From: JAPOXR01 sp965221815
Lineage (GTDB): Bacteria > Pseudomonadota > Alphaproteobacteria > Rhodobacterales > Rhodobacteraceae
Assembly: GCA_965221815.1 (NCBI GenBank)
Contig: OZ244915.1
Location: forward strand, 1,178,001-1,242,000
DNA length: 64,000 bases
Direction: 5' to 3'
Below the pieces are notes generated by a model, which was not told the DNA's origin, did no database searches, and saw nothing but the letters and a program-made list of their open reading frames with translations. Shown piece by piece: positions 25,909-33,479 of this stretch (position 1 is the first letter of the stretch; the number at the start of each line of letters is the position of its first letter). Made by a program: the position numbers and the translations under genes.

Positions 25909-27012
25909 ATGGCGGGTAACATGACCCTGACAATCCGTGAAATTGCTGCCGCGCTCGAGGCAAAAGCATTTGGTAACCTTGATCTTGAGCTGTCGGGGAT
26001 CTCTGATCCTTCGGAAGCTGGTCCTGATGATCTCGCTCTGGCGATGTCATCATCATTTGTCGACAAGCTGCATGATGGGCGTGCCGAAGCGGCCCTGATT
26101 GGCAAGGAAGTGGACTGGACATCATTGCCGCTCAAGGCTGCCATTCAAGTCGACACGGCGCGGCTCACCCTTGCCCAAGTTACCGAATTATTCATTGTCC
26201 AAGACACACCTGATCCCCTCATTCATCCACTGGCCTGTGTGGCCAATGAATCAACGCTCGGTGCGGGATGTTCGGTCGGGCCTTATTCAGTCATTGATAA
26301 GAACTGTGTGATTGGTACGGATTGCCGGATCGGTGCCAATTGCACCATCGGAGAGGGAGTTCGCATTGGGAATCAAGCGGTCATTCATCCCGGCGTGCGT
26401 ATTGCTCGTGGAATTACCATTGGTGATCGATTGATCGTGCAGTCCAATACTGTGATTGGCAGCGACGGTTTCTCCTTTGTGTCGGAAGGTGAGAACCGCG
26501 TTGAAGTCGTGCGCTCAACCCTGCGTAGCGATGTCTTGGAAACCAGCGGTCGCCAAATTCGTATTCATTCTCATGGAACCGTTGTCATTGGTGATGATGT
26601 CGAAATTGGCGCCAATTGCGCGATCGATCGGGGGACGATTTCGGCAACCGTGATTGGCGACGGCACCAAGCTCGATAATCAAGTCCATGTGGCGCATAAT
26701 GTTCGGATCGGCAAGAATTGCTTGATTTGCGGCCAAGTGGGTATCGCGGGTTCAGCTGTCATTGGTGATCGGGTGGCATTGGGCGGCAAATCAGGTGTAT
26801 CTGACCATATCAGGATCGGTGATGACGTGGTGGCGGCCGGGGCATCCAATATTTACACGCGTATCCCATCGGGAAAAGCTGTGATGGGATCGCCGGCAAT
26901 TGATCTGGAAAAGAATATAGATCTCTACAAGAACCTGCGCCGACTTCCACGGCTGTTCAAGCGCATCAGGGAGATTGAATCCCGACTCCGGAAGGGGCAG
27001 GGAGATGCATGA
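25909..27012 (+). CDS. lpxD: UDP-3-O-(3-hydroxyacyl)glucosamine N-acyltransferase
   Basis: Third step of lipid A synthesis: adds an N-linked hydroxyacyl chain to UDP-3-O-acylglucosamine in the cytoplasm. The N-terminal uridine-binding domain (TLTIREIAAALEAKAFGNLD) is followed by many left-handed beta-helix hexapeptide repeats from about residue 110 (GAGCSV, GPYSVI, IGTDCRIGANCTIGEGVRIG). The catalytic His lies in QVHVAHNVRIGKNCLICGQV and the acyl-ruler region in VIGSDGFSF. The C-terminal helix pair is present. Normal length (367 aa). It is not next to lpxA/lpxB/fabZ in this window. The second ATG (25921) is an alternative start. Confidence 0.95.
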   Translation: MAGNMTLTIREIAAALEAKAFGNLDLELSGISDPSEAGPDDLALAMSSSFVDKLHDGRAEAALIGKEVDWTSLPLKAAIQVDTARLTLAQVTELFIVQDTPDPLIHPLACVANESTLGAGCSVGPYSVIDKNCVIGTDCRIGANCTIGEGVRIGNQAVIHPGVRIARGITIGDRLIVQSNTVIGSDGFSFVSEGENRVEVVRSTLRSDVLETSGRQIRIHSHGTVVIGDDVEIGANCAIDRGTISATVIGDGTKLDNQVHVAHNVRIGKNCLICGQVGIAGSAVIGDRVALGGKSGVSDHIRIGDDVVAAGASNIYTRIPSGKAVMGSPAIDLEKNIDLYKNLRRLPRLFKRIREIESRLRKGQGDA

Positions 27013-27401
27013 TCCGAAGCCGTTGAACCGCGGGAATAGTTCTTCTGAACACGTGGCGGCGTAACCTTGCCAATTCGACTGCTCCTTCCTTCACCATATT
27101 GGCAATGGATACAACGCGTCTGGATTGATTGGACAATCCAAACAGGGAGTGCCCTGCAAAGTCAGGGGCAATGGCTTGCCGGTGGTCCTGACTGGTGGCA
27201 GGTTGGGAGACTGTTTAGCGGCGGGTCGCCGGCAACGCGGATTATGGGATGGTGAAGGAAGATAGGGCAGGTTGCGCTACCCTTCTCGCTTAATACCCTT
27301 GTGCAAGGGAACTCGGTGATCGTGTGACCTGGTCTCGCGCATGAATTTCAGACTAAGCCTGCCACTGCGCGACGGCAAGACAGAAAAAGCGATCTACCCG
27401 C
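27013..27401. other. Intergenic region after lpxD
   Basis: No recognisable gene. Several short open frames exist but none has a familiar motif or a good ribosome binding site. Confidence 0.35.
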
Positions 27402-27821
27402 GTGAACAATCAGAAGATTCCCTGCGCCCCGAGAATCCGGCAGGTCTTTGGGCGCCGATTCCCTGACACGGAGTTCTCCAACAAATTTGGATTCGATGGC
27501 AAGTGTCGCCCTGTCGCGGTCATTTCGAAGAAGAACCGGCTTCTCGGGACGGTGTTTGTCATGCCCTTCAGCACCGCGATACAGACCCGACCGGACACGT
27601 CGGTCAGGCTGATATCACCTCTGAACGACGGTGAGACATGGGCCATCTGCAGTCATCCCACGACTGTTTCGTCGCGGCAGTTGACTCGCCAACAGGTTGG
27701 CATGTTGATCTGTCAACAGATCAGCCCATCCCTGTGTCCGCCATCCTCATCATCATGTCCTGCATCGCCACCTGAAGAGACAACCGCCCGCAAATTCAGT
27801 GACATCGCCAAATCGCTATAA
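27402..27821 (+). CDS. MazF/PemK-like toxin domain, probably decayed
   Basis: An open frame of 139 codons (GTG start). The middle part reads GKCRPVAVISKKNRLLGTVF, VMPFSTAIQTRPDTSVRLIS and GETWAICSHPTTVSSRQLTR. This follows the MazF/PemK order: 'RPVVVIS' beta strand, 'VxPLST' strand, then 'WAICxHxxTVxxxRL'. N-terminal residues and the usual C-terminal helix are not recognisable, and the last 45 residues are proline/serine rich, so the gene is probably truncated or frameshifted. No antitoxin gene is recognised next to it. Confidence 0.42.
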   Translation: MNNQKIPCAPRIRQVFGRRFPDTEFSNKFGFDGKCRPVAVISKKNRLLGTVFVMPFSTAIQTRPDTSVRLISPLNDGETWAICSHPTTVSSRQLTRQQVGMLICQQISPSLCPPSSSSCPASPPEETTARKFSDIAKSL

Positions 27822-28010
27822 GCGTGCAACAACGAGAGTACCGCAAAGTGTGGGGCAGGAGAGATCCGGGATGGCCAAGTCTATCGGCGTAGGGACTCTT
27901 TACTCATTCCCCTTCAGGGATATCACCGATGGGCTGATCCAGGCTGGAATCCTTGCTGAACTCGGCTGAAAACCGATGACGCCGTTGTTCCATCTGATGC
28001 TGGGTGTCAT

Positions 28011-28054
28011 TTGTCACAAATCACTTCAGTGAATTGTCACAAAAGACTTCAGTG
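28011..28054. repeat. Two 21-bp direct repeats at resolvase gene end
   Basis: TTGTCACAAATCACTTCAGTG (28011-28031) is repeated at 28034-28054 with two mismatches, giving a period of 23 bases. The second copy runs into the last codons of the resolvase gene. Such spacing suits binding of a dimeric protein on one face of the helix; it may be a recombination site or the remains of an element end. Confidence 0.6.
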
Positions 28055-28657
28055 GGTGCGGTTGACCGTGTCGTCGGCTGGACGTGCGGGCTCCGCTGAC
28101 GGGGGCGGATTCTGTCCTGTCTTGAGGGCGCGATAGACTGACATGCGTGGGATCTTGAGTGTGCGGGCAATCTGTGCCTTTGGCATGTTTTGCGCGACTA
28201 GCTCCCGGATGCGGTCCGTGTCGATCTGTTGTTTCCGTCCCTGAGAGACCCCTTTCGCCTTGGCCGCGTCAATGCCCGCGCGCTGGCGATCGCGGATGAA
28301 TTTGAGCTCCAGATCGGCGACCATTCCCAGGACCGTGACCACCAGGCGGCCGAGATCTCCCCCCGTTGTCACGTCGGGTTCGAGCACCCGCAGCGACGCC
28401 CCCTTGCTGTCCAGGTCATGGACCAGGTTGAGCACATCCCGCGTCGAGCGGCCGCGCCGGTCCAGACGCTGGACCACCAGCTCATCCCCGTCCTGCAAGA
28501 AGTCGAGGATCGTCTGCAATTCCGCGCGACCGGTGCGGGAGGACCCGGAGCCGGTTTCGGTGCGAATGACCTGGCACCCCGCTGCCGCCAGCCGGGTGGA
28601 CTGGATGTCGAGATCCTGGGTCGCGGTGCTGACCCGCGCAGTGCCGATCCGGGGCAT
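28049..28657 (-). CDS. Serine resolvase/invertase
   Basis: A 202-aa small serine recombinase. The catalytic Ser is Ser10 in MPRIGTARVSTATQDLDIQ; the arginine cluster appears in GDELVVQRLDRRGRSTRDVL, and the long E helix in VTVLGMVADLELKFIRDRQR. The C-terminal helix-turn-helix is MPKAQIARTLKIPRMSVYRA. A site AGGGGA seven bases upstream supports this start; an open frame continues upstream but has no family similarity. It would cut and rejoin DNA at res or inversion sites. It lies inside the TA-bounded element and next to the segment repeated at 59447. Confidence 0.9.
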   Translation of the reverse strand: MPRIGTARVSTATQDLDIQSTRLAAAGCQVIRTETGSGSSRTGRAELQTILDFLQDGDELVVQRLDRRGRSTRDVLNLVHDLDSKGASLRVLEPDVTTGGDLGRLVVTVLGMVADLELKFIRDRQRAGIDAAKAKGVSQGRKQQIDTDRIRELVAQNMPKAQIARTLKIPRMSVYRALKTGQNPPPSAEPARPADDTVNRTH

Positions 28658-28691
28658 GGGTCCCCTGTCACAATCGGGTGGGTTGGCGCCT

Positions 28692-28833
28692 GATCGACAC
28701 ACATCTCGACCTGGACAACGGATAGAGACCCCATGACGCACGTGATGATCAGACGCCAAACGAAGATCTCGAATCACGGCGAATCGCTGCAAACCCATGA
28801 GGAACCCGCGTCTCATATGTCGTGAGCAGGTAC
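28692..28833. repeat. 142-bp repeat, copy 1 (inverted relative to 59447-59587)
   Basis: The segment directly upstream of the resolvase gene is nearly identical, on the opposite strand, to 59447-59587. I count only a handful of differences, for example an ACGCGGGTTCC/ATGCGGGCTCC change, and one base of length difference. It holds no obvious gene. Being next to a resolvase it may be part of the element end or a recombination site. Confidence 0.8.
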
Positions 28834-28864
28834 ACACTCTCTGGGCACAGCTCATGGCTCTGGC

Positions 28865-29252
28865 ATGTGCATTGCTGACGGGCGCAAGGAACACTTGAAT
28901 GTGAATGTGGCCCACTCCATCTTCACGAATAAATTCGGAACGCGTCACCCGTGCTACCAGCGGCTGGTCGAGCTGCCAACCTTCGGGCACAGTGTCAACC
29001 ATGCCGGTCTCCAGATCTGCGATATCGTCTGTTCTGGACTGCTCTACCCGATCGCCTGCTTCGCGTATTGCACGGGTCACGTGACCAACGTCCACGTGCA
29101 CCCCGGGGCCGGCAGGCTCAGAGAGCGTTACGGGCGAAAGTTGCAGTGTCTTCCAGTACCGATACCAAGAGACACCAGCGGGCCGCTATCAGGGCGGATT
29201 GGTCGTCAGTGATGCCATCGGACACCAGACCGGCGCCCGCATGTTCTCTTGA
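28865..29252 (+). pseudogene. DUF3800-domain protein, C-terminal remnant with frameshift
   Basis: The frame reads MCIADGRKEHLNVNVAHSIF, LVELPTFGHSVNHAGLQICD, IVCSGLLYPIACFAYCTGHV and NVHVHPGAGRLRERYG, which is the C-terminal half of a DUF3800 protein (usually 230-300 aa, RNase H-like fold). After about 29140 the family's ending continues in another frame as QYRYQETPAGRYQGGLVVSD and AIGHQTGARMFS before a TGA at 29250-29252. The N-terminal half is missing and a one-base indel breaks the rest. Confidence 0.6.
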
Positions 29253-29342
29253 CAACCCGGTCGGCCGACTTGCGGCTCGGTTGCGGTTGCGTGCAAACTC
29301 CCACGCCAAGCTTGTCTGACACACCATCCGTGGGACCGCTGT

Positions 29343-29377
29343 CCGAATGGCGGCCTGAATTGCCCCACACTTTGCGG
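29343..29377. repeat. 35-bp direct repeat, copy 1
   Basis: A 35-base sequence beginning CCGAATGGCGGCCTGAATTG and ending in the element end TGCCCCACACTTTGCGG is repeated without change at 31866-31900. The two copies bracket the Panacea operon and the IS630 element. Copy 1 is followed by TA, copy 2 is not. Confidence 0.9.
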
Positions 29378-29507
29378 TAATCTCAGCATCAAGGGGTTGG
29401 TTCAGGAAAGGGTCAGGCCGGACAGCACGCACGTGCATTCAAATCGGGGAAATGAGACCGGCCGATGTGAGCTGAACGTACAAACTCTATGCTGCCCTCC
29501 AAGATTC

Positions 29508-29747
29508 TCACGAACCCGTAATAGCCTGTACCGAGGTCGCCATCCGCCCCGCGGGAATCTCTTCGAAATCCATGGCACGGCGCGACCGGAACACACCGAA
29601 CAGGAACATCGCCATGATCGTTGTGAATGCCAGAATGGGAGCAAAAGCCAACTGTGTGAGGTCTTCTGCATGTCCGTAGTGCCACATGATGTGATACAGA
29701 AGATAGGCTTCCAGAACAACAAGCAGGAACAGAGCGACAATAGTCAT
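29508..29747 (-). CDS. 79-aa two-span membrane protein of Panacea operon
   Basis: MTIVALFLLVVLEAYLLYHI is the first membrane span; the second is APILAFTTIMAMFLFGVFRS, followed by a basic/acidic tail (RRAMDFEEIPAGRM). A GTG just before the ATG is an alternative start. Before the IS630 insertion this gene lay 12 bases after the 49-aa gene and in the same operon as the Panacea antitoxin. Some Panacea antitoxins neutralise membrane-acting toxins, so this is the best toxin candidate, by inference from position and topology only. Confidence 0.5.
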   Translation of the reverse strand: MTIVALFLLVVLEAYLLYHIMWHYGHAEDLTQLAFAPILAFTTIMAMFLFGVFRSRRAMDFEEIPAGRMATSVQAITGS

Positions 29748-29830
29748 CACAAGGCCAATCTACCGCAGTTTGATGTTCTGATTGACCGACCGGACAATTG
29801 TGTCCCGATATGCCTCACCACTTTTGGCTA

Positions 29831-31043
29831 GTGTTTTGCCTCATACAGATAGTTCCATATCCTGCAACCGTCGGTGGCCCCGCTTCCAGGATGCGACGAG
29901 ATCCTCGGGGTCCCGGCGCCAGCGGAACGGGTGGGCCTCATGGGCATTGTGGTGGGCGATGTAGTCTTCTACCGCTGTGATGCACGCGTCAAGGGAATTG
30001 AAGATGGCATGCTTGAGTCTCTGTCGGGCCAGTTTCGAGAAGAAGCCCTCGACGGCGTTCATCCACGAGGCCGATGTCGGTGTGAAGTGGAAGGTCCAGT
30101 GCGGGTGGTCGGCAAGCCAGGCATGCACGTGCGCCGACTTGTGGGCGGACAGGTTGTCAAGGATGACATGGACCGCCATCGTGGGGTCGAGGTCCGCCGC
30201 CACATGATCGAGGAACGCACAGAAATCCTCGGAGCGGTGGCGCTCGGTCATCTTTCCGACCACCTTGCCAGTGGCGACATCGAGGGCCGCCAGCAACGTG
30301 GTGGTGCCGTTCCGTTTGTAATCATGCGTGCGGGTTGTCGGGTGACCCGGGGCGGGCGGCAGGGGTGTCTGGGTGCGGCCGAGGGCCTGGATCTGGGTCT
30401 TTTCATCCACCGAGAGGACCACGGCGTGATCCGGTGGGTTCATGTACAGTCCGATGACATCGTGGGCCTTGATGCCGAACCGGGGATCGTTCGAGACCTT
30501 GAAGGTCTTGACCTGATGGGGCCGCAGGCCATGGCGCTGCAGGATCCGGTGCACGGTGGTGGCCGTCAGGCCCCCGACCGCTGTGGCCAGGGCCTTGAGG
30601 GTCCAGTGGCTGCGGTTGGGCGGGGGTGGCGACATCGCCAGATCGATGACGGCCTGGATCCGGTCGGCGGGAATGGGTGTCTTGCCCGGCGGCCGGGTGG
30701 CATCGCGCAGGAGACCGTCGACACCCTCGGAAAGGAAACGGTCCCACCAGCGCCAGACGGTGGGTTTCGAGAGGCCTGTCTGCCGCATGGTCTCGACGAG
30801 GCCACAGCCGTCCCCGAGGGCGAGGATGATGCGGGCCCGCCAGACATGCTTCTGAGGGCTCTGGGGGTGGCTGACGATGTGCTCGAGGCGTGTGCGATCG
30901 GTGTCTGGCAGCCGGATCTCCGGCCGTGTCGATGTCCTGCCCATGGGTCTGTCTCCTGCCTTGGTGTTGGCCGCGGGCTCGCGGCGGCAGGATGATACCA
31001 TAATGTGGGGCAGGAATAGAATCCTTTGTTTGTTATTATACAC
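29831..31043 (-). mobile_element. IS630-family insertion sequence, 1213 bp
   Basis: The element carries one transposase gene and is flanked by TA on both sides (29829-29830 and 31044-31045) within a rebuilt CTAG target, the known target of IS630. Its ends both begin GTGT (left GTGTTTTGCCTC; right, read inwards, GTGTATAATAAC) with only weak inverted similarity beyond. Exact boundaries are supported by the frame they restore in the interrupted 49-aa gene. Confidence 0.85.
29841..30944 (-). CDS. IS630-family transposase
   Basis: A 367-aa DDE transposase. N-terminal helix-turn-helix region with TGLSKPTVWRWWDRFLSEGV and GLLRDATRPPGKTP; catalytic core with VVLSVDEKTQIQALGRTQ (first Asp), VHVILDNLSAHKS (second Asp) and TSASWMNAVEGFFSKLARQR (Glu). 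A site AGGAG eight bases before the ATG at 30944 supports this start. All catalytic residues are present and the frame is intact, so it may be active. The reading frame is also open upstream to 31184, but that part belongs to the interrupted gene and the IS end. Confidence 0.93.
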   Translation of the reverse strand: MGRTSTRPEIRLPDTDRTRLEHIVSHPQSPQKHVWRARIILALGDGCGLVETMRQTGLSKPTVWRWWDRFLSEGVDGLLRDATRPPGKTPIPADRIQAVIDLAMSPPPPNRSHWTLKALATAVGGLTATTVHRILQRHGLRPHQVKTFKVSNDPRFGIKAHDVIGLYMNPPDHAVVLSVDEKTQIQALGRTQTPLPPAPGHPTTRTHDYKRNGTTTLLAALDVATGKVVGKMTERHRSEDFCAFLDHVAADLDPTMAVHVILDNLSAHKSAHVHAWLADHPHWTFHFTPTSASWMNAVEGFFSKLARQRLKHAIFNSLDACITAVEDYIAHHNAHEAHPFRWRRDPEDLVASWKRGHRRLQDMELSV

Positions 31044-31116
31044 TAGTGCCGCCGATTCCGCGAGCGCAACCGTCGTGGGAATGTCGCCGATCGCTTCCGC
31101 TTGGATATCATCCAGA

Positions 31117-31677
31117 TCAGGCATGTGTAGCCGCGGGGGTGGCAATGAGGTTTTTGTAGTGTGCCGCAATGATCGAGGCGTCAATGTCGGCGTTATTCTT
31201 GCCGCCTGATTGCTTCCGGGTTTTATCCCAGGGCGAGTCCGGCTTGTGTGTCATGGCAGAAAGTTGCCATGAGTCATATGTGCCATAGACTTCCCAGATC
31301 CTGTCCAAAAGACGGCGGACCTGCGTGTCGTGTTTTGGGATATCTGGAGTCACGACCAACTTGATCTTTCCAGTTCGTGGATCGGCAATTTCGTAATCAT
31401 CGGCTAGGCGCGTGATAGGGCCACGACCAAACTCGCTGAATTCGTGATAGAGAGACGGGAAGACTGGTCCGTACTGCCAGGCTTCCGCATTCTCGTCGGC
31501 GACAAGGGCCCTTTCATGCAAGGCCAGGTGCCAGCCATGCGCGAGGTAGACGAGTTTCTGCAGTTTCAGGGGTGAGATGCCATACTTTCTTCCATAGGTT
31601 TTCAGGAAGTAGTTGGCGACGTTCTTGGCGGAATACTGTGCAGACGGTGTGGTGTCGTTCACTTTCCTGCCCCACAT
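31117..31677 (-). CDS. Panacea-domain (DUF4065/SocA-like) antitoxin
   Basis: A 186-aa protein with the Panacea domain: NVANYFLKTYGRKYGISPLK, LQKLVYLAHGWHLALHERAL, AEAWQYGPVFPSLYHEFSEF and a C-terminal LDRIWEVYGTYDSWQLSAMT followed by THKPDSPW. The 'LKLQKLxYxAxGWxLA...AWxxGPVxPxLY.EF..YG' pattern is diagnostic. Panacea proteins neutralise many unrelated toxins encoded beside them. Here the next genes are a 49-aa frame (8-base overlap) and a membrane protein, now separated by IS630. A GTG at 31662 with AGGA just upstream is an alternative start. Confidence 0.88.
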   Translation of the reverse strand: MWGRKVNDTTPSAQYSAKNVANYFLKTYGRKYGISPLKLQKLVYLAHGWHLALHERALVADENAEAWQYGPVFPSLYHEFSEFGRGPITRLADDYEIADPRTGKIKLVVTPDIPKHDTQVRRLLDRIWEVYGTYDSWQLSAMTHKPDSPWDKTRKQSGGKNNADIDASIIAAHYKNLIATPAATHA

Positions 31678-32174
31678 CCATTGTTGATCCTATAACGCCA
31701 ACTTATTTGAGCCTCAACAATCAAGAAAATCAGATGGGCTGCAGCGTCGAGCGTCGGCAATCTGCCTTAGCGCCTTCATTACCCCTCTGCTACCCTTGCC
31801 GACCGACATCCCACCCGGACGGAGACTCTCCCATGCTTTTTGTGGACCCTGATAGCCCATGACACCCGAATGGCGGCCTGAATTGCCCCACACTTTGCGG
31901 GACTCTCCTTGATGCTCAAATTGGCAGCGGGCAACAATTTGATTTGCACATCACGCGCCTACGAAGCAAGATACCATCGACTTGGTGGTGATAAAATGGC
32001 AGGTTTCGAACGGTTCAAACTGTGCTGACCCTGGGAAGGGTTGAGTTTGTTTGATTGTAAGAAACTTCATCGCCTGTTATCGGGTAAAATCAAGGCGATC
32101 CATGTCGGAAGTGGCAACCGCGGACAGGATTGCCAGACGCATCGTTAACTCCTGTCCCTCAGGGCAGGGACATT
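31678..32174. other. Intergenic region with second 35-bp repeat
   Basis: No gene recognised. It contains the second copy of the 35-base repeat (31866-31900). Near the right end TGTCCCT and AGGGACA (about 32152-32171) form a small hairpin just past the stop codon of the IalB-like gene, which could mark its transcript end. Confidence 0.5.
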
Positions 32175-33224
32175 TCATAGACTCTCAAATGCATCGGTAA
32201 AGCCGATCAGCGAGACATAGAAGTCCTGCATTGATCTGTCGGCACCGGCAAAAAACACAACATGCATGCGTGCACCGCGCTTCATGCGGTCAAGGTCAGC
32301 CTGGGTCACGCCAATTCGTGCCAAACAACCGTCAGCGAGACATGTCGTAAACTGGTAGCGACGCGGCAGGGCATCATCGACTTGTAACTCGAGGCCGTTT
32401 TCAATGGAGACACCATGCGGCAGCAAAATCTCGGCACCTGCGGCAAACCGTTCATCCTGATTTTCTTTGAAAACGATCATTGCAGCGAGCAGGGTGCCGT
32501 TGTCGCTCACAACCTGCTGACGCAAGCGACAGCGACGATTGTCATCAGGTCCAACGACACAATCGCGTGCCCAATCATTAAAAATTGTGACTTCGGGTTC
32601 ATTAATTTCGACACCAACGGCCACATCCAGGTCGATCGGAACGCCCTCAGCCACAAATGGCGTCTCTTGCAATGCCGCGAAACCTTCAGCAAAACCGGCC
32701 AGAGAAAGATCAAGTTCGATTTCGGTTTCGTTATTGAAACCGGTCGTTATGCTAAATGAGGCATTATCGGCCGCCTGCAATTGATTGAGCAGGGCTTCCT
32801 GAAGGCCAATTCGAGCCAGGCAGCCGTCCGAGATACAGATTGCAAATTCATATTGCCGAATGGGTCTGTCATTGACGTTGAGTGTCAGACCGTCGCTCAG
32901 CAGGACGCCAAGAGGTACAGCGATCGCGGCACTGGCGACAACTCCTGAACCGGGCGGGACATTGAAAATCTCGATTGTGGCCACACGACCGCCACCCTGA
33001 TTGGGAATGGCATGTTGCAACTGGCAACTCTTTGTTCCTTCGTCATTCGTGACACATACGGTTTCCCAATCCTCGTACTGCGTGATCTCGGGCTCAACGA
33101 CGATCTGACCGCCAGAGAGTGCGGGCACGGACAGCTGTTCTGTTGAGTCCTGTGCCACGGCACCGGCGGCGGTCACGACGATGACGGCTGCTGGTATGAA
33201 CGATTTCAGCACTTGTCTTCTCAT
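32175..33224 (-). CDS. Secreted protein with two IalB (invasion-associated locus B) domains
   Basis: A 349-aa periplasmic or secreted protein with a signal peptide (MRRQVLKSFIPAAVIVVTAA, cleavage near GAVAQ). Two IalB-like domains follow: one at about residues 45-175 (YEDWETVCVTNDEGTKSCQL ... ICISDGCLARIGL) and one at about 205-345 (FNDWARDCVVGPDDNRRCRL ... TCLADGCLARIGV). Each has the paired cysteines and the DGCLARIG signature. IalB proteins are typically single-domain (about 180 aa). In Bartonella IalB affects erythrocyte invasion; in free-living alphaproteobacteria its role is unknown. The GTG at 33272 is a possible longer start that would bury the signal peptide. Confidence 0.88.
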   Translation of the reverse strand: MRRQVLKSFIPAAVIVVTAAGAVAQDSTEQLSVPALSGGQIVVEPEITQYEDWETVCVTNDEGTKSCQLQHAIPNQGGGRVATIEIFNVPPGSGVVASAAIAVPLGVLLSDGLTLNVNDRPIRQYEFAICISDGCLARIGLQEALLNQLQAADNASFSITTGFNNETEIELDLSLAGFAEGFAALQETPFVAEGVPIDLDVAVGVEINEPEVTIFNDWARDCVVGPDDNRRCRLRQQVVSDNGTLLAAMIVFKENQDERFAAGAEILLPHGVSIENGLELQVDDALPRRYQFTTCLADGCLARIGVTQADLDRMKRGARMHVVFFAGADRSMQDFYVSLIGFTDAFESL

Positions 33225-33479
33225 TTGGTCGCCTGTGTTCTGATCTCGGGGGTCAATAAATTCGTCCTTCACTTAAGATGTCATGCGAAGACACTATGGG
33301 GATGAATGCGTGGAATCAACAAGGTCCTCTATCGGAACCATTATAAAACCGACCTCAAAGTTTATGGACGATAATCTCTTGTGTCAACTTGTCGTGCGTT
33401 GGCATTTTCTCCATGTTGAGGCTCTTCAATGCCCTTGGATGAGGTCCGATCGCTCCCGGTGCGCTGACACCGAAGGTGA

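Larger units (their letters stand above)
27839..29379. mobile_element. TA-bounded element with 17-bp terminal inverted repeats
   Basis: CCGCAAAGTGTGGGGCA at 27841-27857 is repeated in perfect inverted form at 29361-29377, and both ends are flanked on the outside by the dinucleotide TA (27839-27840, 29378-29379). Insertion at TA with duplication of TA is the mark of IS630/Tc1-mariner-type transposition. The 1.5-kb interior carries a serine resolvase and a DUF3800 remnant but no transposase, so this would be a non-autonomous unit. A further copy of the right end lies at 31866-31900. Bounds and repeats are seen; mobility is inferred. Confidence 0.5.
29760..31124 (-). pseudogene. 49-aa gene split by IS630
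   Basis: The ATG at 31124 overlaps the Panacea stop by eight bases and reads MPDLDDIQAEAIGDIPTTVA LAESAAL up to the insertion at 31044. Deleting the IS and one copy of its TA target restores one continuous frame across the CTAG target, continuing AKSGEAYRDTIVRSVNQNIK LR to a TAG at 29762-29760. The rebuilt product is 49 aa. As it stands, the 5' part reads in frame through the IS end into the transposase. No family recognised; a small acidic helical protein. Confidence 0.6.

Noticed and set aside
28657..29101. Upstream extension of the resolvase reading frame to 29101
   Set aside because: It crosses the repeat and the DUF3800 remnant on the opposite strand and has no resolvase similarity; a clear ribosome binding site lies before 28657.
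27848..31675. TGTGGGGCAGGA at 27848, 31003 and (minus strand) 31675
   Set aside because: A 12-base match is expected many times by chance in a 64-kb window; only the longer 19- and 35-base repeats were kept.
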